NCBI RefSeq assembly: GCF_009758205.1
Contig: NZ_WRXN01000003.1
Location: 372,001-436,000 of the forward strand
Source: Chitinophaga tropicalis
Lineage (GTDB): Bacteria > Bacteroidota > Bacteroidia > Chitinophagales > Chitinophagaceae
DNA length: 64,000 nt
Direction: 5' to 3'
Shown: piece after piece, positions 8,450 through 17,553 of the stretch
How positions within the stretch are numbered: the stretch's first letter is position 1
Layout of the letters: every line of letters starts with the position of its first letter
The notes under the pieces: generated by a model
What the model was told of the DNA's origin: nothing
Database searches by the model: none
What the model saw: the letters and a program-made list of their open reading frames with translations, nothing else
Translations under genes and position numbers: made by a program

Positions 8450-10174
8450 TTACTTTTTTTCGATCAGAAAAGAGCCTATTACCAGTGCATCGAACGGGGA
8501 TGACCAGAAACATTCAATTGCATCGCGGGGGGTACATACGATGGGTTTTCCCAGGGTATTAAAGGAAGTGTTGATCAGCACAGGTACGCCTGTCTTTTTG
8601 TAAAATGCCTGGAGCAGGTCATAATAGCGGCTGTGCTGTTCATGGTTTATTGTCTGTATGCGCGCGGTGCCGTCCACATGTGTTACTGCGGGGATCTTAT
8701 CTTTCTTGTCAGGTTTTACGTCGTATACGAACAGCATGAAAGGAGAGAAGTGAGCGCCTTCAAACCATTCTGCAGCTACTTCTTCCAGTACTACGGGCGC
8801 TACGGGGCGGAAGTCTTCCCTGTCTTTCACTTCATTGAGTTTTGCCTGCATGCTGCCGGAAATGGGAGAGGCGAGTATGGAGCGACTACCCAGCGCCCGT
8901 GGGCCAAATTCCATTCTGCCTTGGAACCAGCCAATGACCTTGTTGGCGGCCAGCAATGCAGCAGTTTCTTCTGCTATGTTCTCCATTTGGCGATAGGGTG
9001 TTTTGGTCCAGTCGAGGAATGCTTTTATTTCATCGTCACTGTATTCAGGCCCCCAGTAAGCGTGATCCATTTTAAAGGTCTTTTCCTGGCTGTTCCTGAT
9101 GGTAGCGTCTGTCCACATGGCTGCGCCGAGGGCAGTACCTGAATCGCCGGAGGCTGGTTGTACCCAGATATTCCTGAATATACCTGCGTCCCTGATCCTG
9201 GCGTTCAGTACGCAGTTCAATGCTACGCCCCCTGCAAAGCAGAGGTTTTCAGCGTCGGTGATCTTATGGAGCCATTCGCTCAGCTGGAGTACGGATTCCT
9301 GTAGTACAGCCTGTAAGGAATGTGCGATGTTAAAATGATGAGCGGTGAATGCTTCTCCTTTTTTACGGGCGGGGCCTAAAAGGTCAGTGATCTTTTCATC
9401 ATTGATGCTGTATTGCCCGTTGCCGGAGAGGTGTATCATGGAACGGAATGCGTTTACAAACACTGGTTTGCCATAGGATGCCAGCGCCATTACCTTATAC
9501 TCGTCTGATGAATGAAGGAATCCGAGGTGGGTAGTTATTTTCTCATACAGTAATCCCAGTGAGTCCGGCATGTTTACCTGGCTGATCCTCCTGAGATCAT
9601 TGCCTGATCCGATACTGAAGGTGGTGGTGGCTTTTTCACCACGGCCGTCTATAGTCATAACAGCGGCCTCTGTATATGGGGAGGGCAGGAATGCACTGGC
9701 GGCATGGCAGAGGTGATGTTCTACGAAGTGCCATTGTTCGTTGCTGAACTTCGCTCCGCGGAAGCGTTGCTGCAGGTGATGGGGGTAGCCATCTGTGAGC
9801 TGCCCGGGAGCGTTGATGATAGAAGAGAGGAACAGCGGGTCCCAGGGGGATACCCATTTCTCAGGCACCCTGATCTGATCGGGGCATTTGAGCGGAATAT
9901 CTATCAGGTCCCTGGCGGCGTCTTCCGGGTCCAGCAGTATGTAAGGATCGAAGGAGTAAGAGATATGGTCTACATCATTGAGATGGATGTTGGCTGCTTT
10001 CAGGCAATAATCGATTGCATGAAAGGGCAGTTCATAAGCGGAGAAGGGGATCGGTCTTTTACCATGTTTGATATGGGTGAAGCGTTCATCTTCTGCTGCC
10101 GCAATGAGTTGTCCGTCTTTAACCAGGCAGGCTGCTGAATCGTGAAAAGCGGCATTGATACCGAGTGTATACAT
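8450..10174 (-). CDS. NodU/CmcH-type O-carbamoyltransferase
   Basis: This 574-residue protein is a full-length NodU/CmcH-family carbamoyltransferase. The N-terminal ASKHA-like domain has GINAAFHDSAACLV, the EDERFTHIKHG motif, the histidine motif HHLCHAASAF and TIDGRGE. The C-terminal YrdC-like domain carries GWFQGRMEFGPRALGSRSIL, where carbamoyl-adenylate is used. Such enzymes transfer carbamoyl from carbamoyl phosphate to a sugar or antibiotic hydroxyl. Placement at the head of a minus-strand run with GT2 and GT9 genes suggests carbamoylation of a surface sugar, possibly a heptose. No antibiotic biosynthesis genes adjoin it directly. Confidence 0.92.
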   Translation of the reverse strand: MYTLGINAAFHDSAACLVKDGQLIAAAEDERFTHIKHGKRPIPFSAYELPFHAIDYCLKAANIHLNDVDHISYSFDPYILLDPEDAARDLIDIPLKCPDQIRVPEKWVSPWDPLFLSSIINAPGQLTDGYPHHLQQRFRGAKFSNEQWHFVEHHLCHAASAFLPSPYTEAAVMTIDGRGEKATTTFSIGSGNDLRRISQVNMPDSLGLLYEKITTHLGFLHSSDEYKVMALASYGKPVFVNAFRSMIHLSGNGQYSINDEKITDLLGPARKKGEAFTAHHFNIAHSLQAVLQESVLQLSEWLHKITDAENLCFAGGVALNCVLNARIRDAGIFRNIWVQPASGDSGTALGAAMWTDATIRNSQEKTFKMDHAYWGPEYSDDEIKAFLDWTKTPYRQMENIAEETAALLAANKVIGWFQGRMEFGPRALGSRSILASPISGSMQAKLNEVKDREDFRPVAPVVLEEVAAEWFEGAHFSPFMLFVYDVKPDKKDKIPAVTHVDGTARIQTINHEQHSRYYDLLQAFYKKTGVPVLINTSFNTLGKPIVCTPRDAIECFWSSPFDALVIGSFLIEKK

Positions 10175-10216
10175 GAGCTATGAATTTTTTGAGGTAAAAG
10201 TTTCGTGGGAGCAGAT

Positions 10217-10257
10217 CGCAAAAATCGCTTTAGCCGGAGGTTAAAGCGATTTCTGCG
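10217..10257. terminator. Hairpin, probable terminator
   Basis: Arms at 10217-10232 and 10242-10257 pair over 16 bases with one mismatch around a nine-base loop. It lies between the start of the minus-strand carbamoyltransferase and the stop of the minus-strand acidic protein, so it probably ends transcription of the acidic protein gene. No long T tract follows on either strand. Confidence 0.6.
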
Positions 10258-10287
10258 ACTGAGGCACATCCTGTTGAATTATACATC

Positions 10288-10530
10288 TTACAGTCCTGTT
10301 TTCGGAGGCTCCCAATCGATTTTATCTGCATCTTCTTCAGACAGGTTATTTTCTTCCAGGTCTTCTTCGTCCAGTTCGGGGGTATTATCTATTTCTTCTG
10401 TATCGTCTTCTTCGTCTTCTTCATTTTCATTCAGATCTTCTGATGACTGACCTCCCTGTCCCGGTATGTCTTCCTGTCTTGGATCATTCTTCCGTGCAGT
10501 TTCCTTCTCTTTCATTTTGGTTTTCTGCAT
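10288..10530 (-). CDS. Small highly acidic hydrophilic protein
   Basis: The 80-residue product has a basic N-terminal 20 residues, a Q/G/S linker, and then about 45 residues that are mostly Glu and Asp (for example NENEEDEEDDTEEIDN), ending in a conserved-looking IDWEPPKTGL. There is no signal peptide or membrane segment, and I do not recognise the family. Charge-block proteins of this kind are common small hypotheticals in Bacteroidota. It stands alone between a hairpin and the divergently oriented catalase gene. Confidence 0.6.
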   Translation of the reverse strand: MQKTKMKEKETARKNDPRQEDIPGQGGQSSEDLNENEEDEEDDTEEIDNTPELDEEDLEENNLSEEDADKIDWEPPKTGL

Positions 10531-10767
10531 AACGTTTGATTTAAGTTGTAATGAATGATAATGATTACAGGTTGGGGGCGCAAAGATTACGCCACCTGCT
10601 TATACCGGAGATACTATTTGAACCTGTCCATGTTTGGGGAATGATTGTCCACACTGGTATGTACAGAGAGAAACAACATCAGCAGGTACTCAGAGAACAA
10701 TATTTACAGGCATATTTATTGGCGCGCTCTTCACGTACCAGATTATTCACCATTTAAAAATCATCCT

Positions 10768-11724
10768 ATGTTTCATCACGTAAAAGAGCTACAGTTTAAT
10801 GTACGTGTATCTGAACCTGATCCCCGTTTTGCGGCATTATTACTTGAACAGTTTGGCGGTGGTAACGGAGAATTGAAAGCGGCTATGCAATATTTTGTAC
10901 AGGCATTTGGCGCAAGGAGGCCTTATCCTGATAAGTATGATCTGTTGATGGATATTGCCACGGAAGAGTTCAGTCACCTGGAAATAGTAGGCGCCACTAT
11001 CCAGTTGTTATTACAGGGTATTAATGGCGAACTGAAGAATGCGGCGGATAATTCCGAGCTGATGGAAACACTGAAAGGCAAGGCAGCAAAAGAAGATTAT
11101 ATTCATCATGCTATGATGCATCCTGAGTTCCTGGTGCACAGTGGTGGCGGACCTATGCTGACCAATTGCCAGGGTGTGCCGTGGACGGGGGCTTATGTTA
11201 ATGCGAACAATGATCTGTCTGTCGATCTTCGTTCAGACATTGCTGCTGAGTCGAGAGCAAAGATCACATATGAATACCTGATGAAATTTACGGACGATCC
11301 TTATGTAAAGGAGACGCTGACATTCCTGATGACCCGGGAAATAGCGCACTACCAGATGTTTGAAGCTGCGCTGGCCACTATTCAGCCTAACTTCCCGCCG
11401 GGTGTGCTGCAGGGAGATCCGCGCTACAGTAATAAATACTTTAACATGTCTGATACGAATAAAGTACGTGGCCCGTGGAATGAAGGGTTGAGCACACAGT
11501 TGCAGGAGGAATGGCAATATATTGATAACCCGGAGCAGTGTGTGCATGAAACGCAGGGTTTGTGTGATGTGAAGCCGGAGGGCACGGAAAGAACGCTGAA
11601 GAGTGTAAAGGAGCTGGATGCGGAACTTAGTGAATTGCGGAGTACGGAAGTGAATGCAGCAACTTCTAAGGGGAAGACGCAATGGAATTCGTATGCAGAA
11701 AGTGAGAATGGGCATGGAAGATAG
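10768..11724 (+). CDS. Manganese (non-heme) catalase
   Basis: From the ATG at 10768 the product is 318 residues and starts MFHHVKELQFNVRVSEPDPR, the usual start of dimanganese catalases. The ferritin-like bundle shows the metal ligands in order: Glu35 (GELKAAM), Glu67 with His70 (ATEEFSHLE), a later Glu in AAESRAKITYEYL, and the Glu/His pair in MTREIAHYQMFE. It breaks down hydrogen peroxide in the cytoplasm. A longer in-frame start at 10645 would add 41 residues unlike the family and was rejected. The C-terminal 40 residues are charged and variable. A strong terminator follows, so it is a separate transcription unit from the polyketide operon. Confidence 0.92.
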   Translation: MFHHVKELQFNVRVSEPDPRFAALLLEQFGGGNGELKAAMQYFVQAFGARRPYPDKYDLLMDIATEEFSHLEIVGATIQLLLQGINGELKNAADNSELMETLKGKAAKEDYIHHAMMHPEFLVHSGGGPMLTNCQGVPWTGAYVNANNDLSVDLRSDIAAESRAKITYEYLMKFTDDPYVKETLTFLMTREIAHYQMFEAALATIQPNFPPGVLQGDPRYSNKYFNMSDTNKVRGPWNEGLSTQLQEEWQYIDNPEQCVHETQGLCDVKPEGTERTLKSVKELDAELSELRSTEVNAATSKGKTQWNSYAESENGHGR

Positions 11725-11750
11725 TTTGATGCAGAGAGCGAACGTGGACC

Positions 11751-11783
11751 AAAACGGGTTTTGCCTTTGGCAGAACCCGTTTT
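11751..11783 (+). terminator. Intrinsic terminator after manganese catalase
   Basis: Fifteen-base arms at 11751-11765 and 11769-11783 pair with one mismatch around a three-base loop, with A-rich and T-rich ends that make it bidirectional in form. It follows the catalase stop by 27 bases. Confidence 0.85.
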
Positions 11784-11829
11784 ATTTATTAAGTTAAAGA
11801 GTGAACTGCTATGGTCAAATGGCAGATTA

Positions 11830-11861
11830 TTTGTACATATTATGGAAATTGTGTACACTTG
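11830..11861 (+). promoter_or_regulatory. Probable promoter of the type III PKS operon
   Basis: TTTG at 11830-11833 and TACACTTG at 11854-11861 are separated by 20 bases. This fits the Bacteroidota pattern TTTG / TAnnTTTG with one mismatch in the -7 box. A start of transcription near 11868 would leave a leader of about 38 bases before the first gene. Confidence 0.5.
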
Positions 11862-11905
11862 TTCTCTTAACAGTGAACATTTAAATTTTACTAATACTGT
11901 CACAT

Positions 11906-13033
11906 ATGCATGCGGTAAGGGACGTAATTATTGCAGGCGGGGGGCTGGCCGGCCTGACCGCAGCGCTTCACCTTTTACGTGCAGGTCTGCACGTTACGGT
12001 GATAGAAAAGCACCCTTATCCCAGGCATAAAGTCTGCGGTGAATATATTTCCAACGAAGTACTTCCATATTTACAGTGGCTGGACGCAGATCCGGCCGTT
12101 TTGCATCCTGCTTCCATTGACCGTGTCTGTATCTCAGCCATATCCGGAAGGACAATAGAGGCCGTCCTGCCCCTGGGAGGTTTTGGTATAAGCCGTTACG
12201 CCCTGGATAATTTCCTGATGCAGAAGGCCATAGCGGCAGGTTGTACCTTATTGCAGGATGCAGTGAGCAATATCTCCTGCAGTAACGGTATTTTTAGGGT
12301 CAATACAGTGGCTAATGGTCCGCTGACAGCCCGTTTTGTAATCGGGGCATATGGTAAGCGTTCTGCGCTGGACCTGGAGCTGTCCAGGGATTTTGCGTGG
12401 CAGCGTTCTCCGTGGATGGCGGTGAAGGGGCATTATGAGGGAGATTTTCCTGATGGGCTGGTGGCGTTGCATAATTTTGACGGGGGGTATTGCGGGGTAT
12501 CAAAAATAGAAAAGGACATTATCAATATCTGTTACCTGGTCAATGCAGAGAGTTTCAAAAAGTATAAGAATATTACTGCTCATCAGCAGGAGGTGTTGTA
12601 TAAGAACAGGCATCTGAAGCAGGTGTTTGAGAATAGCCGCCTGTTATTTGAAAGGCCGCTCAGCATCAGCCAGATCTCATTTTCTGATAAGAAGAAAGTG
12701 GAGGAGCATGTGCTGATGACGGGAGATACCGCCGGGCTGATACATCCGCTTTGCGGCAATGGTATGGCTATGGCTATTCACAGCGCCCGGATAGCGGCAG
12801 AGCATATTATAGCATGTAATGCAGGGCAGATATCCCGGCCACAGCTGGAGAAGGGATATACAAAGGCCTGGCAGCGGCATTTTGCGGGCAGGATGCAGGC
12901 CGGCAGGCTATTGTCTGCCGTATTCCATCAGCGGCGGCTGGCAACGGCCGTGATGAACGGCCTTACGTTGTTCCCGCCTTTATTACCGGTCATTATCCGG
13001 CAAACACATGGTAAACCTTTAAAAATGCAATAA
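11906..13033 (+). CDS. FAD-dependent oxidoreductase (geranylgeranyl-reductase/hydroxylase-like)
   Basis: The 375-residue flavoprotein starts with a dinucleotide-binding motif (VIIAGGGLAGLTAALHLLRAG) and then the PRHKVCGEYIS motif typical of the geranylgeranyl reductase / FixC-like branch of group A flavoprotein monooxygenases. The second FAD motif is MTGDTAGLIHPLCGNGMAMA. It may hydroxylate or reduce a lipid or polyketide intermediate. It opens an eight-gene run in which it is followed, three bases later, by a methyltransferase and then a type III PKS. A flavoprotein with a type III PKS and methyltransferase is also the make-up of the Streptomyces srs phenolic-lipid operon, although sequence families may differ. 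Confidence 0.85.
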   Translation: MHAVRDVIIAGGGLAGLTAALHLLRAGLHVTVIEKHPYPRHKVCGEYISNEVLPYLQWLDADPAVLHPASIDRVCISAISGRTIEAVLPLGGFGISRYALDNFLMQKAIAAGCTLLQDAVSNISCSNGIFRVNTVANGPLTARFVIGAYGKRSALDLELSRDFAWQRSPWMAVKGHYEGDFPDGLVALHNFDGGYCGVSKIEKDIINICYLVNAESFKKYKNITAHQQEVLYKNRHLKQVFENSRLLFERPLSISQISFSDKKKVEEHVLMTGDTAGLIHPLCGNGMAMAIHSARIAAEHIIACNAGQISRPQLEKGYTKAWQRHFAGRMQAGRLLSAVFHQRRLATAVMNGLTLFPPLLPVIIRQTHGKPLKMQ

Positions 13034-13036
13034 CGG

Positions 13037-13750
13037 ATGTTCGTGGATACCAGCCGGCGCACTATAACCCCGGAGATTATGGACGATCTGCAGATGGAAG
13101 GGGAACTGCTGAAAGAGACCCTTAACCAGATTGCAGGCATCAACAGGGTACTGGGAGGTAACAGCATTACCTCCGGCGGGGTGCGTACGTTGTTGAAAAA
13201 GATACCGTTGCAGCAGGAGGCGCTGATAGCCGATATAGGCTGTGGTAACGGAGATATGCTCCGGGCCCTGGCAGATGAGGCCCGAAGCGCCGGCCGCCGG
13301 CTCAGGTTCATAGGTATAGATGCCAATGCTTTTACCATCAGCTATGCAAAAGAATTATCAGCAGAGTACCCGGAAATCACTTACCATTGCATGGATATCC
13401 TGTCTCCTGTGTTCGGGCAGCTTAAATATGATATTGCACTCTGTACGCTTACATTGCATCATTTTGAAGAGGAGGGGATATTGCAGCTGATGGAGATCTT
13501 TTGCCGGAATGCCGGCATTGGCGTTGTGGTCAACGACCTGCACCGGAATGCAATTGCCTACAGGCTGTTCCACCTGTTTGGAAGGATAGCGGGCCTGAAC
13601 AGCATGGCACGTTATGATGGCGCTGTATCTATCCTGAGAGGGTTTAAGAAAAGAGAAATAGAACAACTGTCACAAAAACTCAATATCAATCAGTATACCC
13701 TAAAATGGAAATGGGCTTTCCGTTACCAATGGGTCATTTCAACAGTATGA
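13037..13750 (+). CDS. Class I SAM-dependent methyltransferase
   Basis: The 237-residue protein has a class I methyltransferase core: motif I ALIADIGCGNGDML at about residues 62-75, an acidic motif II in FIGIDANAFT, and a later motif in YDIALCTLTLHHFEEEG. The fold is UbiE-like rather than membrane-type. It probably methylates an oxygen or carbon of the polyketide product. The stop overlaps the PKS start by ATGA, so the two are translationally coupled. Confidence 0.85.
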   Translation: MFVDTSRRTITPEIMDDLQMEGELLKETLNQIAGINRVLGGNSITSGGVRTLLKKIPLQQEALIADIGCGNGDMLRALADEARSAGRRLRFIGIDANAFTISYAKELSAEYPEITYHCMDILSPVFGQLKYDIALCTLTLHHFEEEGILQLMEIFCRNAGIGVVVNDLHRNAIAYRLFHLFGRIAGLNSMARYDGAVSILRGFKKREIEQLSQKLNINQYTLKWKWAFRYQWVISTV

Positions 13751-14799
13751 GCATCAGAATTCAGGCCGTAGCCAAAGCATTACCGGAATATACGAGAACT
13801 ACAGATGAGATCATGCCTTTCCTGGACCTGTGGCTTTCGGGGCAGGAAGAGCGTTTTGCCCGGAAGGTGAAGAAGATCTTTGAGAATGCAGCAGTAGACA
13901 GGAGATATTCTATCATGAGCCCTGAAGAGGTCTTTACTAAAACATCTTTTGAAGAGAAGAACGATATCTATGTCAGAGAGGTGATAAAACTGGGAGAGCG
14001 TTGCCTGGCAGATGCCTTGAATAAGGCCGGGCTGCAGCCGCAGGACCTGGATTATATTATCACTGTCAGCTGTACGGGTATTATGATCCCATCGCTGGAC
14101 GCATACCTGATCAATGCCTTGCAGTTACGCCAGGATATTGTCCGTTTACCCGTTACCGAGATGGGATGTGCTGCAGGTGTTTCGGGCATGATCTACGCCA
14201 AAAAATTCCTGGAGGCCCATCCGGGCAAAAGGGCGGCCGTTATTGCGGTAGAATCGCCTACGGCTACTTTTCAGCTGGACGATTATTCTATGGCCAATAT
14301 TGTGAGCGCTGCCATTTTCGGGGATGGTGCGGCCTGTGTGATCCTTTCTTCCCATGAAGCAGACAAGGGGCCGCAGGTAGTGGCAGAAGAGATGTACCAC
14401 TTCTACAATGCAGAGCACCTGATGGGCTTCCGGCTCACCAATCCCGGGTTGCAGATGGTGCTGGATGTGGAAGTGCCGGAAAAGATAGCGGAGCATTTCC
14501 CGGCTATCATTCATCCTTTCCTGGCAAAGTATGGGCTGAAAGTTGAAGAGCTGGATCATTTTATCTTTCACCCGGGAGGTAAAAAGATTATCCAGACAGT
14601 AGAGGGGCTGTTTGGGGAAATGGGAAAGAATATTGATGATACCAAAGAAGTTTTACGTTTGTATGGCAACATGTCCAGCGCTACGGTGTTGTATGTACTG
14701 GAGCGTTTTATGGACAGGGATATACCGGCAGGTCAGAAGGGGCTTATGCTAAGTTTTGGTCCCGGTTTTTCCGCCCAAAGAATATTATTGCAATGGTAA
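13747..14799 (+). CDS. Type III polyketide synthase
   Basis: The 350-residue protein is a chalcone/stilbene-synthase-type type III PKS. The catalytic triad is intact: Cys141 in VTEMGCAAGVSG, His275 in FIFHPGGKK and Asn308 in LYGNMSSATV. Enzymes of this class condense an acyl starter with several malonyl-CoA units and cyclise to resorcinols, pyrones or similar rings. The ATG at 13747 overlaps the methyltransferase stop; an upstream in-frame ATG at 13705 adds only sequence shared with that gene. The downstream genes encode an acyl-ACP elongation set, so a fatty acyl-ACP starter is likely (inference). The 3' end overlaps the reductase by seven bases. Confidence 0.95.
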   Translation: MSIRIQAVAKALPEYTRTTDEIMPFLDLWLSGQEERFARKVKKIFENAAVDRRYSIMSPEEVFTKTSFEEKNDIYVREVIKLGERCLADALNKAGLQPQDLDYIITVSCTGIMIPSLDAYLINALQLRQDIVRLPVTEMGCAAGVSGMIYAKKFLEAHPGKRAAVIAVESPTATFQLDDYSMANIVSAAIFGDGAACVILSSHEADKGPQVVAEEMYHFYNAEHLMGFRLTNPGLQMVLDVEVPEKIAEHFPAIIHPFLAKYGLKVEELDHFIFHPGGKKIIQTVEGLFGEMGKNIDDTKEVLRLYGNMSSATVLYVLERFMDRDIPAGQKGLMLSFGPGFSAQRILLQW

Positions 14800-15575
14800 A
14801 GGAATTTGCTTCACATAATTACTGGGCTGTCATACTGGGCGGTAGCAGCGGCCTGGGACTGGCTACTGCGCGCAAGCTGGCATTGCATGGTATGAATATC
14901 TGTATCATTCACCGGGACCCCAGGATCGCCATGGATGCCGTGAACAGTGCTTTTGAAGGTATTCGTGCTACGGGCGTACAGCTGATAACCTTCAATGCAG
15001 ATGCCGGCAACAGTGAGAAGCGGAATGAAGTACTGGAAGCCCTGAAAGCACAGCAGGTAAAAGTGAGATGCCTGGTGCACAGTATTGCCAAAGGGAACCT
15101 GAAGTCAATGACGGGAGATAATACCCTGGAGGCAGATGATTTTAATATTACGCTGGATTATATGGCCATCAGTCTTTATGACTGGACACAGGCGCTGTAC
15201 CGCCAGAGGATTTTTACCCCCGATGCCCGTGTACTATCGTTCACCAGTGAAGGCAGCAGTAAAGCGTGGAAGAACTACGCGGCCGTATCTGCCGCCAAAG
15301 CTGCGCTGGAAGCCATCAGCCGGAGTATTGCCCTGGAGTTTGCCCCTGCGGGTATCAGGGCCAACTGTATACAGGCCGGCGTTACAGATACCCGTTCCCT
15401 GCAGATGATACCGGGCAGTGAGCAACTGATTGAACATACTAAAAAACGAAACCCCTTTCAAAGGCTTACCACTCCTGAGGATGTAGCCAATGTCGTATAC
15501 CTGCTCTGCAAAGACGAAGCGGCATGGATCAACGGAGCTGTGATACCGGTAAACGGGGGAGAACATATCAGCTAG
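14793..15575 (+). CDS. Enoyl-ACP reductase-like SDR (FabL/FabI type)
   Basis: The 260-residue SDR protein has the cofactor motif GGSSGLGLATA at residues 16-26, LVHSIAKGN near 94, and the active-site spacing Tyr162-x6-Lys169 in KNYAAVSAAKAALEA. Y-x6-K is the signature of enoyl-ACP reductases FabI and FabL, whereas ketoreductases such as FabG have Y-x3-K. The helix after it closely resembles FabL. It probably reduces the enoyl-ACP double bond in the last step of an elongation cycle dedicated to this operon. The start overlaps the PKS stop. Confidence 0.82.
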   Translation: MVKEFASHNYWAVILGGSSGLGLATARKLALHGMNICIIHRDPRIAMDAVNSAFEGIRATGVQLITFNADAGNSEKRNEVLEALKAQQVKVRCLVHSIAKGNLKSMTGDNTLEADDFNITLDYMAISLYDWTQALYRQRIFTPDARVLSFTSEGSSKAWKNYAAVSAAKAALEAISRSIALEFAPAGIRANCIQAGVTDTRSLQMIPGSEQLIEHTKKRNPFQRLTTPEDVANVVYLLCKDEAAWINGAVIPVNGGEHIS

Positions 15576-15581
15576 GAGTAT

Positions 15582-16019
15582 ATGACTATACAGGAGATCC
15601 TTGAAAAACTACCATACGCCCATCCTTTCCTGTTTGTGGATGGACTGGACCACATTGACAGTGAGACTGTAAGAGGGCATTTTACCTTCCGGGAAGACAT
15701 GGATTGTTACAAAGGCCACTTCAAAGGCTATCCGGTAACTCCCGGCGTACTGTTAACAGAGGTAATGGCGCAGATAGGGCTTGTTTGCCTGGGCATTTAC
15801 CTGGTGAAGGATGAGCTGCCGGAGCAGGGTATGGGATTCGGTCTAACGGAGACCGATATATCTTTTCTGCTGCCTGTTTTTCCGGGAGAGAAGGTGACAG
15901 TATTTTCCCAAAAGGTCTATTTTCGTTTCGGAAAGCTTAAATGCAATGTCAGCCTGCTCAATGAAGCAGGTAAAGAAGTTTGTAACGGCACTATTGCCGG
16001 AATGATCATAAGGAAATAA
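15582..16019 (+). CDS. 3-hydroxyacyl-ACP dehydratase (FabZ/FabA-like hotdog)
   Basis: The 145-residue single hotdog-fold protein starts with the FabZ-like LPYAHPFLFVD and carries the catalytic pair His46 (YKGHFKGYPVTPGVLL) and Glu60 (LLTEVMAQIG). It dehydrates 3-hydroxyacyl-ACP to enoyl-ACP. The length matches FabZ (about 145). It sits six bases after the enoyl reductase and two bases before the ketosynthase, consistent with one elongation module. Confidence 0.88.
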   Translation: MTIQEILEKLPYAHPFLFVDGLDHIDSETVRGHFTFREDMDCYKGHFKGYPVTPGVLLTEVMAQIGLVCLGIYLVKDELPEQGMGFGLTETDISFLLPVFPGEKVTVFSQKVYFRFGKLKCNVSLLNEAGKEVCNGTIAGMIIRK

Positions 16020-16021
16020 TC

Positions 16022-17299
16022 ATGCATAACAGAGTTGTTGTGACAGGTATAGGCGTAGCTGCTCCCAATGGGACGGGCATTCCCGCTTTTACGGCGGCGC
16101 TGAAAGCTGGTGTTTCCGGCATACGTTATGACCAGCAGCTGGCAGATCTGCGTTTCTCCTGCCAGATAGCAGGTAAGCCGGATATTCCTGAAAGCCTGCA
16201 GCTGCAATACCTTGATCCGCTGGAGTTGCGGAATTTCAATAGCAATGGCATACTCTATGGCCTGGTGGCGGGTATAGACGCCTGGAAGGATGCAGGTTTG
16301 CCTGTTGCTCCCGGAGCGGCCCCCGACTGGGACAGTGGTACTGTATTTGGCGCCGGTTCTGCCGGAGTGGATAAATTGCGGGAGGCTATCTATAAGGTAG
16401 ATGCACTTGAAGTACGCCGGTTAGGCAGTACTGTGGTGCCGCAGACCATGGCCAGCGGTATCAGCGCCTGGCTTGGCGGGAAGCTGGGACTGGGTAATAT
16501 GGTCACCACCAATTCTTCTGCCTGTACCACTGGCGCGGAAAGTGTGCTGATGGCCTTTGAGCGTATCCGTTCCGGGCAGGCAAAACGTATGCTGGCCGGC
16601 AGTACGAGTGATAGCGGACCTTATATATGGGGTGGTTTTGATGGCCTGAAAGTATGTACATTCAGGCATAATGATAATCCCACGGCCGGTTCCCGCCCCA
16701 TGAGCGTTTCTGCCAGCGGTTTTGTTCCGGGCAGCGGAGCGGGGGCGTTGCTCCTGGAATCGTTAGAGAGCGCGCAGGAACGGGGAGCCAGGATCTATGC
16801 GGAAATACTGGGAGGAAATATTAATTCCGGCGGACAACGGGGTGACGGCACCATGACGGCTCCCAACAGCGAGGCTGTGCAACGCTGTATCCGCACTGCT
16901 TTGCAGCATGCCGGTGTGCGGGCAGAAGAGATAGATGCTATTAACGGGCATCTCACGGCTACCGGTAAAGATGCGCTGGAAGTGGAGAACTGGAGCATAG
17001 CCCTGCAGCGGAAGGGGAAAGACTTTCCTTATCTGAATGCCCTGAAAGGCCTGGTAGGACATTGCCTGAGCGGTTCCGGCAGTATAGAGCTGGTGGCAGC
17101 TGTTATACAGTTGTATGAAGGATTTCTCTTTCCCAACATCAATTGCGAAGACCTGCACCCTGACATTGAAGCTATTGCAGATCCACAAAAAATACCGCAG
17201 CGGTTGCTTTATAAAGATTTAAATTTGATAGCAAAAGCCAGTTTTGGTTTTGGGGATGTGAACGCCTGTGTAGTTATAAAGAAGTATAAACAAGCATAA
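16022..17299 (+). CDS. Beta-ketoacyl-ACP synthase (KAS I/II-like)
   Basis: The 425-residue thiolase-fold condensing enzyme keeps the full KAS I/II triad: Cys168 in TTNSSACTTGAESV, His310 in AINGHLTATGKDALE and His347 in LKGLVGHCLSGSGSIE, with the conserved Lys342. An intact Cys means it is a working ketosynthase and not a chain-length factor. The first His motif (GHLTAT) departs from the usual HGTGT. It probably elongates acyl chains on the adjacent ACP with malonyl-ACP. Its last base overlaps the first of the ACP gene. Confidence 0.9.
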   Translation: MHNRVVVTGIGVAAPNGTGIPAFTAALKAGVSGIRYDQQLADLRFSCQIAGKPDIPESLQLQYLDPLELRNFNSNGILYGLVAGIDAWKDAGLPVAPGAAPDWDSGTVFGAGSAGVDKLREAIYKVDALEVRRLGSTVVPQTMASGISAWLGGKLGLGNMVTTNSSACTTGAESVLMAFERIRSGQAKRMLAGSTSDSGPYIWGGFDGLKVCTFRHNDNPTAGSRPMSVSASGFVPGSGAGALLLESLESAQERGARIYAEILGGNINSGGQRGDGTMTAPNSEAVQRCIRTALQHAGVRAEEIDAINGHLTATGKDALEVENWSIALQRKGKDFPYLNALKGLVGHCLSGSGSIELVAAVIQLYEGFLFPNINCEDLHPDIEAIADPQKIPQRLLYKDLNLIAKASFGFGDVNACVVIKKYKQA

Positions 17300-17553
17300 T
17301 GGATAAAGAAACGCTGATCGCACAATTAAAAGAGATCATTAAACCTTACGCAAAAAACGAGGAAGCACTGGCAAATATTGATGAGAACACTGATTTCATC
17401 AATGACCTGAAGATCAACTCTGCCAACCTGGTAGATGTGATACTGGACGTGGAAGAAAAGTTCAATATCGTGATCGATAATGAATCTATGGAACGTATGC
17501 TGAATGTAAAGTCTGCTATAGAGATCATTGAAGCCAAGCTGGCGCAGGGATGA
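17299..17553 (+). CDS. Acyl carrier protein
   Basis: This 84-residue acidic four-helix protein has the ACP layout, with the phosphopantetheine-attachment serine at residue 41 in DLKINSANLVDVILDVEE. The usual D-S-L is replaced by N-S-A, which is divergent from housekeeping AcpP and suggests a dedicated carrier. It lies between the ketosynthase and a phosphopantetheinyl transferase and overlaps both, so carrier, loader and partner enzymes are made together. Confidence 0.9.
   Translation: MDKETLIAQLKEIIKPYAKNEEALANIDENTDFINDLKINSANLVDVILDVEEKFNIVIDNESMERMLNVKSAIEIIEAKLAQG

Noticed and set aside
14793..15575. Ketoreductase (FabG) assignment
   Set aside because: The catalytic spacing is Tyr-x6-Lys as in FabI/FabL, not Tyr-x3-Lys, and the surrounding helix resembles FabL.
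16022..17299. Chain-length factor instead of a ketosynthase
   Set aside because: The active-site Cys168 and both catalytic His residues are present, so it is a condensing enzyme.
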